A stretch of DNA of 64,000 nucleotides from TMED27 sp037969235. GTDB taxonomy: Bacteria > Pseudomonadota > Alphaproteobacteria > Micavibrionales > Micavibrionaceae. The notes beneath the pieces were generated by a model. The model saw only the letters and a program-made list of their open reading frames with translations. It ran no database searches and had not been told where the DNA came from. Shown piece by piece: positions 35,240-43,733 of this stretch. The DNA lies in contig JBBKXA010000091.1 in NCBI GenBank assembly GCA_037969235.1, positions 1 through 64,000 of the forward strand, given 5' to 3'. Made by a program: the position numbers and the translations under genes. Numbering within the stretch: the stretch's first letter is position 1; the number at the start of each line of letters is the position of its first letter.

Positions 35240-36145
35240 ATGAATGCGGCCATTTCCACAAAAAACAAACCTGAAATAGAACCTGACGCTAGTGATGGCA
35301 GAGTCTCAGATTACTATGCGCTTCTTAAGCCCAAGGTAATGAGCCTCGTTATTTTTACTGGTCTCGCGGGCATGTGGGTCGCCCCAGGCATGGCACAAAC
35401 CCATCCGTTTTTGTTGATTGTTGCTATGTTTTGCCTAGCGATCAATGCGGGCGCAGCAGGTGCCATTAATATGTGGTACGAACGCGATATTGACGCGATC
35501 ATGAAACGCACACAAAACCGCCCCCTCCCCCTTAATAAAATGGCACACAGCGAGGCACTTGCTTTCGGAATTATCATGTCCGTTTTTTCCGTGATGATAA
35601 TGGGCATGGCTTTAAACTGGGTTGCGGCTGGTTTGCTAGCGTTTGCCAATTTTTTCTATGTGTTCATCTACACCATCTGGCTCAAACGCCGCACCCCACA
35701 AAATATCGTAATCGGCGGCGCAGCAGGCGCATTCCCGCCGATGATCGGATGGGCGGCTGTTACGGGCGATATATCGCTCTACCCAATCATATTATTTGCC
35801 ATCATTTTCATCTGGACACCGCCCCATTTTTGGGCGCTATCCCTGTTCGCCAACGAAGATTATAAGCGCGCTAAAATCCCGATGATGACGGTTACAGCGG
35901 GCCCGCGCTCAACTAAGCGACAAATGATGGTTTATACTCTCATTCTTGTGCCGCTCACACTAAGCCCCACATTTTTAGGATTTGCCAGCATACAATACGG
36001 CATAATCGCGGCCGCATTGGGATTAATTTTCATCCTCTCAAACATACGTGTATTGCAAAATGAAGATTTAAAACACGCAAAACGCATGTTCGGCTATTCG
36101 GTATTTTATCTTTTCGCCCTGTTTCTTGCCGTGATGGCGGGATAA
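35240..36145 (+). CDS. ctaB: Protohaem IX farnesyltransferase (haem O synthase)
   Basis: A 301-residue UbiA-superfamily enzyme with about eight or nine membrane helices. The first Asp-rich motif is NMWYERDIDAIMKRTQNRP, followed by KRRTPQNIVIGGAAGAFPP and FIWTPPHFWALSLFANEDY, hallmarks of CtaB/CyoE. It farnesylates haem B to haem O, the precursor of haem A in this oxidase. It is followed at 21 bp by a small coxF-like gene. Confidence 0.96.
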   Translation: MNAAISTKNKPEIEPDASDGRVSDYYALLKPKVMSLVIFTGLAGMWVAPGMAQTHPFLLIVAMFCLAINAGAAGAINMWYERDIDAIMKRTQNRPLPLNKMAHSEALAFGIIMSVFSVMIMGMALNWVAAGLLAFANFFYVFIYTIWLKRRTPQNIVIGGAAGAFPPMIGWAAVTGDISLYPIILFAIIFIWTPPHFWALSLFANEDYKRAKIPMMTVTAGPRSTKRQMMVYTLILVPLTLSPTFLGFASIQYGIIAAALGLIFILSNIRVLQNEDLKHAKRMFGYSVFYLFALFLAVMAG

Positions 36146-36166
36146 ATTATATAAGGACAAAACCCT

Positions 36167-36295
36167 ATGAAACCATTCCACAAATCAGAACTACACAAAC
36201 AAAAATTAAAGAAAAACATCGCCGTGGCCGGCATGATCCTCGGTTTCATTGCTCTGATTTGGGTCATCACCATGATCAAAATTTCTGGCGCTTGA
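36167..36295 (+). CDS. 42-residue CoxF-like oxidase assembly protein
   Basis: A short gene with a good ribosome site (TAAGGA). The product has a basic N-terminus (HKSELHKQKLKKN) followed by a single membrane helix (IAVAGMILGFIALIWVITM) and a short outer tail. This matches the tiny CoxF-type proteins found between ctaB and ctaG in alphaproteobacteria. Their exact function is not settled, but they are associated with oxidase assembly. Position between ctaB and ctaG is the main support. Confidence 0.78.
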   Translation: MKPFHKSELHKQKLKKNIAVAGMILGFIALIWVITMIKISGA

Positions 36296-36350
36296 AGCCT
36301 TTTCAAATATTCTGTACAATGAATAGGTAACTTTCACAAAGGCTAGAGCC

Positions 36351-36635
36351 ATGAAATTTTTTCTATTAACAATGTTTGCCGCCACCATAACATTCTCAGC
36401 CACAACCAACGCAGAAAATTGCGGCGTACCCAAAGGCTTTGTCCTTGGCACCGAAACAGTTGGACATTGCGACATCTATCAACGTCAACTCGCCTACCGC
36501 GAAGAAAGCCTTGAGATGAAAAGAATAATGGAAGAGCGCCAAGAAAATTTCGCAGAACCTCGCCGTGAAGCCATCAAACAATACGAAGCCGATTTAGAAG
36601 CGTTAAACGAAAAGCGTAGCTCAACACAAGATTAA
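36351..36635 (+). CDS. Small exported helical protein, unrecognised
   Basis: A 94-residue protein with a signal peptide (cleavage after NAE/TNA near 20-22). The mature part has two cysteines (CGVPKGF and GHCDIY) and a charged C-terminal helix (SLEMKRIMEERQENFAEPRR) that could form a coiled coil. No family is recognised. It lies between the CoxF-like gene and ctaG on the same strand, a place where I know of no standard gene. Periplasmic location would allow a role near the copper-binding domains of the oxidase, but this is speculation. Confidence 0.6.
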   Translation: MKFFLLTMFAATITFSATTNAENCGVPKGFVLGTETVGHCDIYQRQLAYREESLEMKRIMEERQENFAEPRREAIKQYEADLEALNEKRSSTQD

Positions 36636-36673
36636 GCCTTTCCTGAAGCGCATATTCGTTCTATGTAATAACT

Positions 36674-37282
36674 ATGAACGATCATAAACCCAATCAAACC
36701 CAAGATATCCACGCACAAATGGCGCGTAAAAATGCGCGCCTAGGCCTCACCATTCTCGCCGTTGTTATCGGTATGGGCATACTGGCTTATGCGTCTGTTC
36801 CGCTTTATAGCGTGTTTTGCCGCGTTACGGGCTTTGGCGGAACAACTCAAGAATCCAGCACATTCCCCACAACAGTACTAGACAGAACCGTCACCATACA
36901 ATTTAATGCCGATATCGGTAATAATTTTGCTTGGGAATTCACGCCTGAGCAGCGCAAAATCGAAGTCAAGCTCGGGCAAAAAGGCCTGACCGCCTTCCAC
37001 GCTAAAAATCTCACAAACAAGCCATTAACAGGCACAGCGCTCTATAATGTTACCCCGCTCAAAGTCGGGAAATATTTTAATAAGGTGCAATGTTTCTGTT
37101 TTGACGAGCAAACCTTAAACGGTGGCCAAGAAGTATCCATGCCTGTTTTGTTTTATATCGACCCCAAAATGAACGATGATCCGAATATGAGGGATGTAAA
37201 AACCATCACTTTATCGTATACTTTTTACAAAGCGCAATCCGATGCGCTTGAAGAAGGCTTAGAAGCCTTTTACAATCAATAA
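36674..37282 (+). CDS. ctaG: Cytochrome c oxidase copper chaperone CtaG (Cox11)
   Basis: 202 residues: one N-terminal membrane helix (about 22-46) leading into VPLYSVFCRVTGFGGTTQ, then a periplasmic immunoglobulin-like domain. The copper-binding pair is in NKVQCFCFDEQ, and the adjacent sequence YNVTPLKVGKYFN is family-typical. It delivers copper to the CuB centre of subunit I. It sits directly before ctaE. Confidence 0.96.
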   Translation: MNDHKPNQTQDIHAQMARKNARLGLTILAVVIGMGILAYASVPLYSVFCRVTGFGGTTQESSTFPTTVLDRTVTIQFNADIGNNFAWEFTPEQRKIEVKLGQKGLTAFHAKNLTNKPLTGTALYNVTPLKVGKYFNKVQCFCFDEQTLNGGQEVSMPVLFYIDPKMNDDPNMRDVKTITLSYTFYKAQSDALEEGLEAFYNQ

Positions 37283-37336
37283 AAACAATGTATAACATTT
37301 GCGAATTAACATCATAAACCAACAGGAATAAAACCC

Positions 37337-38230
37337 ATGGCCGGCAATATTGAATACACAACCACTGGCAAGCCTCACCCTTATCACCTCGTGCGCCCCA
37401 ATATTTGGCCACTCATCAGCGCTTTTGCTGGAGGTTTTTTTGCCGTAACGATGTTGATGTATTTCCCCGGCTATCGCGAAGCTTTGGCTGCTGGTGGAAC
37501 GGAGCTACCTTTTCCATGGATGCCAATGCTGGGCGTAACAAGCATTTTGATTTGCATGTTTTTCTGGTGGAAAGACGTTATTTATGAATCTGTGGTCGAA
37601 CGCGCGCACACAAAAATCGCTGAAGTTGGCTTGCGCTATGGTATGGCATTGTTCATTTCATCTGAAGTGATGTTTTTCTTTGCATTCTTCTGGGCTTTTT
37701 TCAGCGCCTCATTATTCCCAACAGAGGCCATTGGCTACGTTTGGCCTCCCGTTGATATCCACACCATACCCGCCTTTGGTCTGCCGTTTTTAATGACCAT
37801 GATTTTATTGCTCTCTGGCTGTACTGTGACATGGGCTCATCACGCCATCTTAGAAGGCGACAATAAAAACGCCATTAAAGCTTTAGGCATGACCGTATGT
37901 TTAGGTGTATTATTCCTCGGTTTCCAAGTTTACGAATATGCCCACGCTCATTTCGGCTTTACCGAAGGCATATTCCCATCAACGTTCTTTATGGCCACTG
38001 GCTTTCACGGTTTCCATGTTCTTGTAGGAACGATCTTCCTGTTCGTATGTTACCGCCGCGCCAAAAAAGGCCACTTCACACCCGAACATCATTTCGGCTT
38101 TGAAGCCGCCGCATGGTATTGGCATTTCGTTGACGTTGTATGGCTCTTCCTCTTTGTATCTGTTTATTTCTGGGGCAGCGACATCGGCATGGATCATAGC
38201 GCCTTGCACTCTGCAATTGTTGCAGAATAA
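37337..38230 (+). CDS. ctaE: Cytochrome c oxidase subunit III
   Basis: 297 residues with seven membrane helices. Motifs include HPYHLVRPNIWP at the start, GMALFISSEVMFFFAFFWAFF, FLLSGCTVTWAHHA-type region and the C-terminal EAAAWYWHFVDVVWLFLFV. Subunit III stabilises the catalytic core and proton uptake. AGGAATAAAACCC precedes the ATG. Confidence 0.96.
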   Translation: MAGNIEYTTTGKPHPYHLVRPNIWPLISAFAGGFFAVTMLMYFPGYREALAAGGTELPFPWMPMLGVTSILICMFFWWKDVIYESVVERAHTKIAEVGLRYGMALFISSEVMFFFAFFWAFFSASLFPTEAIGYVWPPVDIHTIPAFGLPFLMTMILLLSGCTVTWAHHAILEGDNKNAIKALGMTVCLGVLFLGFQVYEYAHAHFGFTEGIFPSTFFMATGFHGFHVLVGTIFLFVCYRRAKKGHFTPEHHFGFEAAAWYWHFVDVVWLFLFVSVYFWGSDIGMDHSALHSAIVAE

Positions 38231-38235
38231 ATGAG

Positions 38236-38601
38236 ATGAGTATTGCCCCTGATTTTAAAATGTTCAAACTGGGCTTGGCTTGTAAATGCCCGCAATGCCA
38301 AAAAGGCGATTTATATAAACCAGGCTTAACACTTAATCTGCGCGATCAATGCGCCGAATGCGGCCTAGACCTGAGTAAGAATGACAGCGCCGATGGCCCA
38401 GCAGTATTCATGATCTTCATCCTCGGCGCATTGCTTGTGCCCATTGCATTAATCACCGATTCACTTTTTCATTGGCCTTTAACGGTACATGCCATCGTCT
38501 GGAGCATCGTCACATTAAGTCTGACAATCGGCATGCTCCGCCCGATCAAGGCCTATATCATTGCATTGCAATATAAGCACACACCAGAAAACTGGAAATA
38601 A
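38236..38601 (+). CDS. DUF983 zinc-ribbon membrane protein
   Basis: 121 residues. An N-terminal zinc-ribbon-like region has two CxxC pairs (CPQCQKG and CAECGLD), followed by two membrane helices (about 54-76 and 82-104) and the end motif RPIKAYIIALQYKH. DUF983 genes commonly sit between ctaE and SURF1 in alphaproteobacterial oxidase clusters, implying a role in oxidase assembly, but their biochemical role is unknown. Starts 5 bp after ctaE. Confidence 0.9.
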   Translation: MSIAPDFKMFKLGLACKCPQCQKGDLYKPGLTLNLRDQCAECGLDLSKNDSADGPAVFMIFILGALLVPIALITDSLFHWPLTVHAIVWSIVTLSLTIGMLRPIKAYIIALQYKHTPENWK

Positions 38602-38614
38602 CCGCGAGTACATC

Positions 38615-39313
38615 ATGAGAAAACCACCATTCTGGGCAACCGTTCTAACGATCATCGGTGTTTTAATTCTCTGCGGTTTAGGCACATGGCAAATCAAGCG
38701 CCTAAGCTGGAAACAAAACCTCCTCGCGCAAATCGAACAAGAACACGCCCGCGACGTCTCGCGCATAATCATTGAACCCAGCGATATCACCGCCGATATG
38801 AATATGCAGCGCGGCGTTATCTACGGCACATTTGACCATGATCACGAAATCGCCATAGCACCTCGCACCCATGAAGGCACGCCCGGCTATCACATTCTCA
38901 CGCCGTTATTGCTTCAAGATGATAGCATAATGATAGTTAACCGCGGTTGGGTACCTTTGGACAAGCGTGCAATTGATACTCGTCCCGAAAGTCGCGTCAG
39001 CGGCAAAACAAAAGTCACTGGTATTTTCCGCACACCACAAAAACCCAATATTTTTGTACCGCAAAACGCACCCAATCAAGGTCAATGGTATAGAATAGAT
39101 ATTAATGATATCCAAAACCATATCGGCAAAGATGAAATAAAACCTGTCATTTTGTATGCCGAAGCCACAGACAATCAAAATCTACTCCCGCTCAGCAGCG
39201 CAACAAAACCTCAGCTCAATAATAACCATCTGCAATATGCTTTCTTCTGGTTTTCGTTGGCTGTGACGTTGATTATCATTTATATATTGCGCTTTGTACG
39301 CACAAAAAAATAG
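38615..39313 (+). CDS. SURF1-family oxidase assembly protein
   Basis: About 232 residues with the SURF1 layout: an N-terminal helix (WATVLTIIGVLILCGLGTWQIKR, split here as ILCGLGTWQIKRLSWK), a periplasmic domain with GTPGYHILTPLL and IMIVNRGWVPLD, and a C-terminal helix (YAFFWFSLAVTLIIIYILRF). SURF1 aids haem a insertion into subunit I. The frame is open upstream to 38561 inside the DUF983 gene, but the ATG at 38615 begins at the conserved helix and does not overlap. Confidence 0.92.
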   Translation: MRKPPFWATVLTIIGVLILCGLGTWQIKRLSWKQNLLAQIEQEHARDVSRIIIEPSDITADMNMQRGVIYGTFDHDHEIAIAPRTHEGTPGYHILTPLLLQDDSIMIVNRGWVPLDKRAIDTRPESRVSGKTKVTGIFRTPQKPNIFVPQNAPNQGQWYRIDINDIQNHIGKDEIKPVILYAEATDNQNLLPLSSATKPQLNNNHLQYAFFWFSLAVTLIIIYILRFVRTKK

Positions 39314-39337
39314 CCGCTCTCACGAGGCCGCTATTTT
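39307..39337. terminator. Bidirectional terminator between SURF1 and the M23 peptidase gene
   Basis: AAAATAGC and GCTATTTT arms with a short inner CTC/GAG stem; A-run on one side and T-run on the other, so it can serve both convergent genes. Confidence 0.65.
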
Positions 39338-39368
39338 AAAACGCCATATATTTTGAATGATGGTAATT

Positions 39369-40949
39369 CTAACGGATCGTCGTATCGGCATCTTCTTTTT
39401 GTGCAGAAGCAAATTTCAAACCATTGCTAAGCGATACATACTGCTTGTTCAACTCCGCAATAACCGCCTTGAAACGTGACATCTGCTTTCCAGCCAACTG
39501 CTCACCCGTAGGCAATTTCATGCTACGTGGATCAGTTTGCGTGCCATTCACAAGGACTTCATAATGCAAATGCGGACCCGTAGAGCGCCCCGTCGTGCCC
39601 ACCGCGCCAATAACTTGTCCTTGACGCACGCGACTACCAACCTTAACTGAAGAATCAATTTTATGCATATGCGCATAAGCAGTCTTTAATTTTGAATTGT
39701 GGCGAATACGAACATAATTACCGTATGAGCTAAAACGCCCTGAATATTCAACAACCCCATCACCAGCCGCATAAATCGGCGTTCCTGTAGATGCAGCAAA
39801 ATCCATCCCCTTGTGCATCTTACTATACCCCAATACTGGGTGGCGTCTCATACCAAAGCCTGAAGAAATTCGCGCACCATCAATAGGCGTCTTCATCAAA
39901 GTTTTGCGAGTGCTCATCCCTTTTGGATCAAAATAATCTACGCGCCCGTCGCTCATTTCAAAACGATAGATAGGATATTCACGCCCGCCTACATTTAAAT
40001 TGGCATATAAAACATTACCATATTTAGCAAACTCACCATCTTCCGTTTCAAAAGCTTCATACAAAACTTCCAGCTTATCGCCAGAGCGAATATCGCGTTG
40101 AAAATCAATGTTCCATGAATAAATCTTGATCATATTCGCAATCACAGAAGACGGAATATTCGCCCGCGCCGCAGAACCATATAGAGATGTTTTAATTTCT
40201 GCCTTTCGGGCATAAGTGCGCGGAAATAATTCTTTTTCGCTGATCTCGGCTTTGAATGTCGCATCATCAGCTGGCTCAACGCTGACTTCCTTAATCGCGT
40301 CTAATTTCATCGCTAATTTTGAAAATTGCATGTCGCCATTTTCATCAGGCTTAAAGTGAAGATCAATTTTTTGACCCGACTTAACTTTACGCACATCATA
40401 ATATTTACCCAGCGCTTCAACTGCATTATAAGCATCAGGGCCGCTTAAACCCGCCTCTTGAAGCACGCCAGCCACCGTTTCACCAGACTGGATTTCAAGC
40501 TCTCTATAGCGTGAATGTTTCGGCTTTTGCATCGCAAACTGTGCATTCCGCATCCCTTCTGAAACACCCGATTGTAGGGATGGATCCAGATCCATATGCG
40601 ATAAAATACCTGATTTATTTTCATTGAGTACAAGCGCCTCACCAGTAGACGGTGAAAGGGATGCAAAAACATTATCATGATTAAAAGAATTCACCGTCAT
40701 ATTCGGCATAAAAGCAAAGGCGCTAATAACAAGCAAACTCGCACACGGGGCAATATAGCGTAAACGCACACGATTGCCTCGTGTAAAAAGATACCTTTTG
40801 CGCAGAGGCAGAAATCTATGCATCGAAAACCCTAATTTTAATGACGCTTTAAAAGGCATCCTAAAAAACTCCATAATGTTCATGGATTTAGACGTAGCAG
40901 TTTGCTGCGCGGCATCCATAAATTTTATTTTCAATGACTGAGTTATCAT
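39369..40949 (-). CDS. M23-family peptidoglycan endopeptidase (OapA/LysM-like plus LytM)
   Basis: 526 residues. A long basic N-terminal region precedes one membrane anchor (about 68-82). An OapA/LysM-like module lies at about 145-200 (SGETVAGVLQEAGLSGPDAY). The C-terminal LytM/M23 domain has the metal ligands in HKGMDF, YAHMH and HLHYEV, all present, so it should be active, hydrolysing peptidoglycan cross-links. The architecture is like E. coli MepM. A promoter candidate lies about 110 bp upstream. Starts at residues 11 or 23 are alternatives. Confidence 0.92.
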   Translation of the reverse strand: MITQSLKIKFMDAAQQTATSKSMNIMEFFRMPFKASLKLGFSMHRFLPLRKRYLFTRGNRVRLRYIAPCASLLVISAFAFMPNMTVNSFNHDNVFASLSPSTGEALVLNENKSGILSHMDLDPSLQSGVSEGMRNAQFAMQKPKHSRYRELEIQSGETVAGVLQEAGLSGPDAYNAVEALGKYYDVRKVKSGQKIDLHFKPDENGDMQFSKLAMKLDAIKEVSVEPADDATFKAEISEKELFPRTYARKAEIKTSLYGSAARANIPSSVIANMIKIYSWNIDFQRDIRSGDKLEVLYEAFETEDGEFAKYGNVLYANLNVGGREYPIYRFEMSDGRVDYFDPKGMSTRKTLMKTPIDGARISSGFGMRRHPVLGYSKMHKGMDFAASTGTPIYAAGDGVVEYSGRFSSYGNYVRIRHNSKLKTAYAHMHKIDSSVKVGSRVRQGQVIGAVGTTGRSTGPHLHYEVLVNGTQTDPRSMKLPTGEQLAGKQMSRFKAVIAELNKQYVSLSNGLKFASAQKEDADTTIR

Positions 40950-41055
40950 AGTATTAATACGAATCCAAGGATTTAGAGCTTTTTTTTGAAATTTAAACGG
41001 GATGAAAATAACAATTTAATTGTCCGCTTAGGCCGCAGAATACGCCCTTATATAT

Positions 41056-41085
41056 AATATAAGTTAAAAAAGGTTATAAAATCAA
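41056..41085 (-). promoter_or_regulatory. Candidate promoter of the M23 peptidase gene
   Basis: On the minus strand TTGATT (41080-41085), 18 bp, TATATT (41056-41061). It lies in the 179-bp gap between the IalB-like gene and the peptidase gene and would give a leader of about 100 nt. Confidence 0.4.
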
Positions 41086-41128
41086 CAAATGCTTCAGATT
41101 TTTAAAAAAGGCGCGGCGGCGATATACT

Positions 41129-41635
41129 CTATTTACACTCATCATTCATGCGCTCATAAGCCTTACTAGAACCACTTAGCCCATAAACATCCGTCGTCAA
41201 AGTCCCGCGTGAAGATGTGCCTTTAACAACCATATTGGTTCCGCTTTTAATAGCCTCAGCTATAGCCCGATCCATTTTTGAATCTGGCGCCCATGCATTT
41301 TCATCTTGCGTGAATAATTTAAATGTCTGGTCATCAATTTCCATCAACGCGTCACTACCCGCTTTGTAAGAATATCCAGTAATATAGCTAAAAACATCAC
41401 TCGTGTTTTCTGCGGGGCGATTGGTAATGAGCGCAAAAGGCTGCCCACGCTTGGTATAATCGCCTTCTTCCTGTTTCGGCTGACTTGCTATATAACAAAC
41501 CTTATTACCGCCCTCAAAGAACACGTAAACTTCCCAATCACCATAAGTCGCCATCAACCGTGGCTCACCTGCAAAGGAAACACTAGGCAAAGCCAAAAGA
41601 ACCAACGCGAAAAGGGATAAGACAATATGTTTCAT
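41129..41635 (-). CDS. IalB-family periplasmic protein
   Basis: 168 residues with a signal peptide (cleavage after SFA, about residue 22). The mature start RLMATYGDWEVYVFFEGGNKVCYIASQ is characteristic of the invasion-associated locus B family, with Cys in KVCYIAS and a final Cys near the end. IalB was named in Bartonella, but family members are widespread in non-pathogenic alphaproteobacteria and their biochemical role is unknown. It should not be read as a virulence factor here. Confidence 0.85.
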   Translation of the reverse strand: MKHIVLSLFALVLLALPSVSFAGEPRLMATYGDWEVYVFFEGGNKVCYIASQPKQEEGDYTKRGQPFALITNRPAENTSDVFSYITGYSYKAGSDALMEIDDQTFKLFTQDENAWAPDSKMDRAIAEAIKSGTNMVVKGTSSRGTLTTDVYGLSGSSKAYERMNDECK

Positions 41636-41745
41636 AATTTTTTACAGCTCGTAATATTTTTCAAGATGTGCCCACCATACTAAATCCAAACACAAAATGC
41701 ATGCGAAAAGTTCAAAAGATTTTTTTTATAAATCAGTGTACATCT

Positions 41746-42294
41746 TTAAATTTTTTTAGTTCGTACCTTACGGCGAAGATTGCTTTCTGGCGGTGCTAAT
41801 AATTCCGTTGGTCCACCCGCACGTACAGGCCGCTCGGCAAAACGCCCCATCGACAGCAAGCGATCATACATCACCAAAGCCCCTGCAACTCCAACATTGA
41901 CACAAAATTTCATTGGAATTTTAATGACATGTTCGCATCGCGCAGTAATTTCAGGCGACAAACTGCCCATCTCTGGTCCCAAAATATAAGCCGCCCGCGT
42001 TGGATGACGAAAACTGGGCAACTCCACCGCACCCTCCATAAGCTCCACCCCCACCAGCGTACATTTATCTGGTAAATCTAACGCCGCCGCGCTTTCATAT
42101 TCGTAATATGGCATATGATCAAACGCATCCGAAGTATCAGATATCTTCATCAAATCCACTTCAATATCAGGCGCAATCGTAAAGAAAAAATTCGCGCCAA
42201 ACGAATGCGCCGAACGCGCAATCGTCCCGATATTCTGCGCCTTGCTAATACCTTCAACCCCAATCCCAAAATATCCACGCGGTGTATGAATCAC
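41746..42294 (-). CDS. TrmH-family (SpoU) RNA methyltransferase
   Basis: A 182-residue SPOUT enzyme with motif 1 NIGTIARSAHSFGA, motif 2 YILGPEMGSLSPE and motif 3 KIPMKFCVNVGVAGALVMYD. The N-terminus lacks any extra RNA-binding domain. Substrate (tRNA or rRNA ribose) cannot be decided. It starts with GTG, whose bases overlap the stop of the aminotransferase gene (GTGA), so the two are coupled. Confidence 0.88.
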   Translation of the reverse strand: MIHTPRGYFGIGVEGISKAQNIGTIARSAHSFGANFFFTIAPDIEVDLMKISDTSDAFDHMPYYEYESAAALDLPDKCTLVGVELMEGAVELPSFRHPTRAAYILGPEMGSLSPEITARCEHVIKIPMKFCVNVGVAGALVMYDRLLSMGRFAERPVRAGGPTELLAPPESNLRRKVRTKKI

Positions 42295-43523
42295 GACTTA
42301 AAAACTCTTTCCATACGATCCAGCGCTTGATTCAAGCGGTTTTCGGAAATCGCAAAACACATGCGGATATAACCTGCCGCCGTCTGCCCGAATGCGCAAC
42401 CTGGTGAAAGCAATACGCCTGACTCATCAATAAATCGTTTCGTCAAAGCCTTACAATCACTCTGGCCTACAACTTTGAAAAACCCGTAAAACGTGGCTTC
42501 TGGATACGCCATGCTGACATTGCCCAACGCATCAAAACGTTTCACCAAAATATTGCGGTTTCTGCGCCACATATCAACCTGGCTTTTCAAAAACGGCTCT
42601 CCATCCTTAAGTGCGGCAATCGCGCCATATTGCGTAAAAGTCGGCGGACATAGATTATTATACAGCGCCACATCACGAATTTTATCCTCCGCAAGCTTAG
42701 GCCCTACTATCCATCCCAAACGCCAGCCCGTCATCGCCCAGCTTTTGGAAAAGCTATTGACCACCAGCAGAAGATCATCCTCTTGCGCCACATCTAAAAA
42801 ACTATCCGCACGTAAATGCGCGTGAGAGCATTCATAAACAATTCGGCCATATACCTCATCGGCAAGCACCCAAATTCCGCGCAAACGTGCAAAATCAAGA
42901 ATCGCTTTCATCTCTTCGGCGCTCGCGCTCCAACCCGTAGGATTAGACGGCGTAACAATCAACATCACTTTTGTTTTCTCGTTACAAGCGGCAAACAATT
43001 TCTCCAAATCTAACGACCAGCCGCTTTCGTCGTTATAATCTAACGAAACTTGACGCGTGGTAGCTTGCGTCAATTCAATAGCCCCCAGCAGATTTTTCCA
43101 AATCGGCGTCACAGCCACCACCTCATCACCTTTATCCACCAACGCTGCCAATGATAAATGCATTGCCGTAGATCCCGAAGCGGTTACAAAAAATCGACTG
43201 CTTGGAATATCCAGTTTGTAAATGCGTTGATAATATTCGGACAAAGCCTCGCGCAACGGCGTTTGCCCCAACGTTGGCCCATATCCAGTTCTCCCCTCAC
43301 GCATGGCCTTTGTCACCGCGTCCAGAATAAAATCAGGTGTCGGAGAATCTCCCTCACCTTGTCCCAACGTAATCATATCAAGCTTACCCGCCGCGTAATT
43401 CATCATTTCCACCCCGGGGTTTGATGTCAGCGCATGCAGGACAGGACGGAATTTCAAGCCACTTTGCGTGCCTTCTTCACCTGTTTCATTAACAGTTTGT
43501 TCGGTATTAATATTTTTCATCAT
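42291..43523 (-). CDS. Class I/II PLP-dependent aminotransferase
   Basis: About 410 residues, fold type I. The PLP lysine is in NSFSKSWAMTGWRLGW, with TPSNPTGWS and ADEVYGRIVY as cofactor-contact motifs and GSTAMHLSLAAL near the N-terminus. It belongs with aspartate/alanine/aromatic-type aminotransferases; the amino donor cannot be told from sequence. I chose ATG 43523 with GAAAGA upstream; the frame opens at a GTG at 43535. Coupled to the TrmH-like gene. A 200-bp leader precedes it. Confidence 0.88.
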   Translation of the reverse strand: MMKNINTEQTVNETGEEGTQSGLKFRPVLHALTSNPGVEMMNYAAGKLDMITLGQGEGDSPTPDFILDAVTKAMREGRTGYGPTLGQTPLREALSEYYQRIYKLDIPSSRFFVTASGSTAMHLSLAALVDKGDEVVAVTPIWKNLLGAIELTQATTRQVSLDYNDESGWSLDLEKLFAACNEKTKVMLIVTPSNPTGWSASAEEMKAILDFARLRGIWVLADEVYGRIVYECSHAHLRADSFLDVAQEDDLLLVVNSFSKSWAMTGWRLGWIVGPKLAEDKIRDVALYNNLCPPTFTQYGAIAALKDGEPFLKSQVDMWRRNRNILVKRFDALGNVSMAYPEATFYGFFKVVGQSDCKALTKRFIDESGVLLSPGCAFGQTAAGYIRMCFAISENRLNQALDRMERVFKS

Positions 43524-43629
43524 TGAATCTTTCACACATATAATAAAGCACGATTTTCATCGGTTTTGAAGTTTTGTTTTGAAGGGGAGTTAGTCGTGCG
43601 CACTCGCACTATGGGCAAGATATGAGCGG

Positions 43630-43713
43630 CTAAGCCGCCGCGTTTGCGGCCGCAACAAAATTTACATTCATCGTAAAGCGCGTATCCATATAGATATTAA
43701 AGACAGCTTTCAT
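43630..43713 (-). CDS. Possible 27-residue Ala-rich leader peptide upstream of the aminotransferase gene
   Basis: A short ATG-initiated frame ending FVAAANAAA-stop. Its terminal codons and stop run into a GC-rich segment that can fold as GCGGC-TTA-GCCGC, with an alternative partner in GCGGCCGC just upstream. The arrangement recalls attenuation leaders, but no ribosome site and no T-run follow, so coding is uncertain. Confidence 0.2.
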   Translation of the reverse strand: MKAVFNIYMDTRFTMNVNFVAAANAAA

Positions 43714-43733
43714 AATTTTTTGCAACATCTATT

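Noticed and set aside
38561..38614. Longer N-terminus for the SURF1 protein
   Set aside because: It overlaps the DUF983 gene and is hydrophilic, unlike the usual direct start at the first helix.
41129..41635. IalB-like gene as a sign of pathogenicity
   Set aside because: The family is common in free-living alphaproteobacteria; no other virulence-related genes accompany it.
43621..43665. GC-rich hairpin region as a terminator of the acetoacetyl-CoA synthetase gene
   Set aside because: The stems are good but no T-run follows on either strand.
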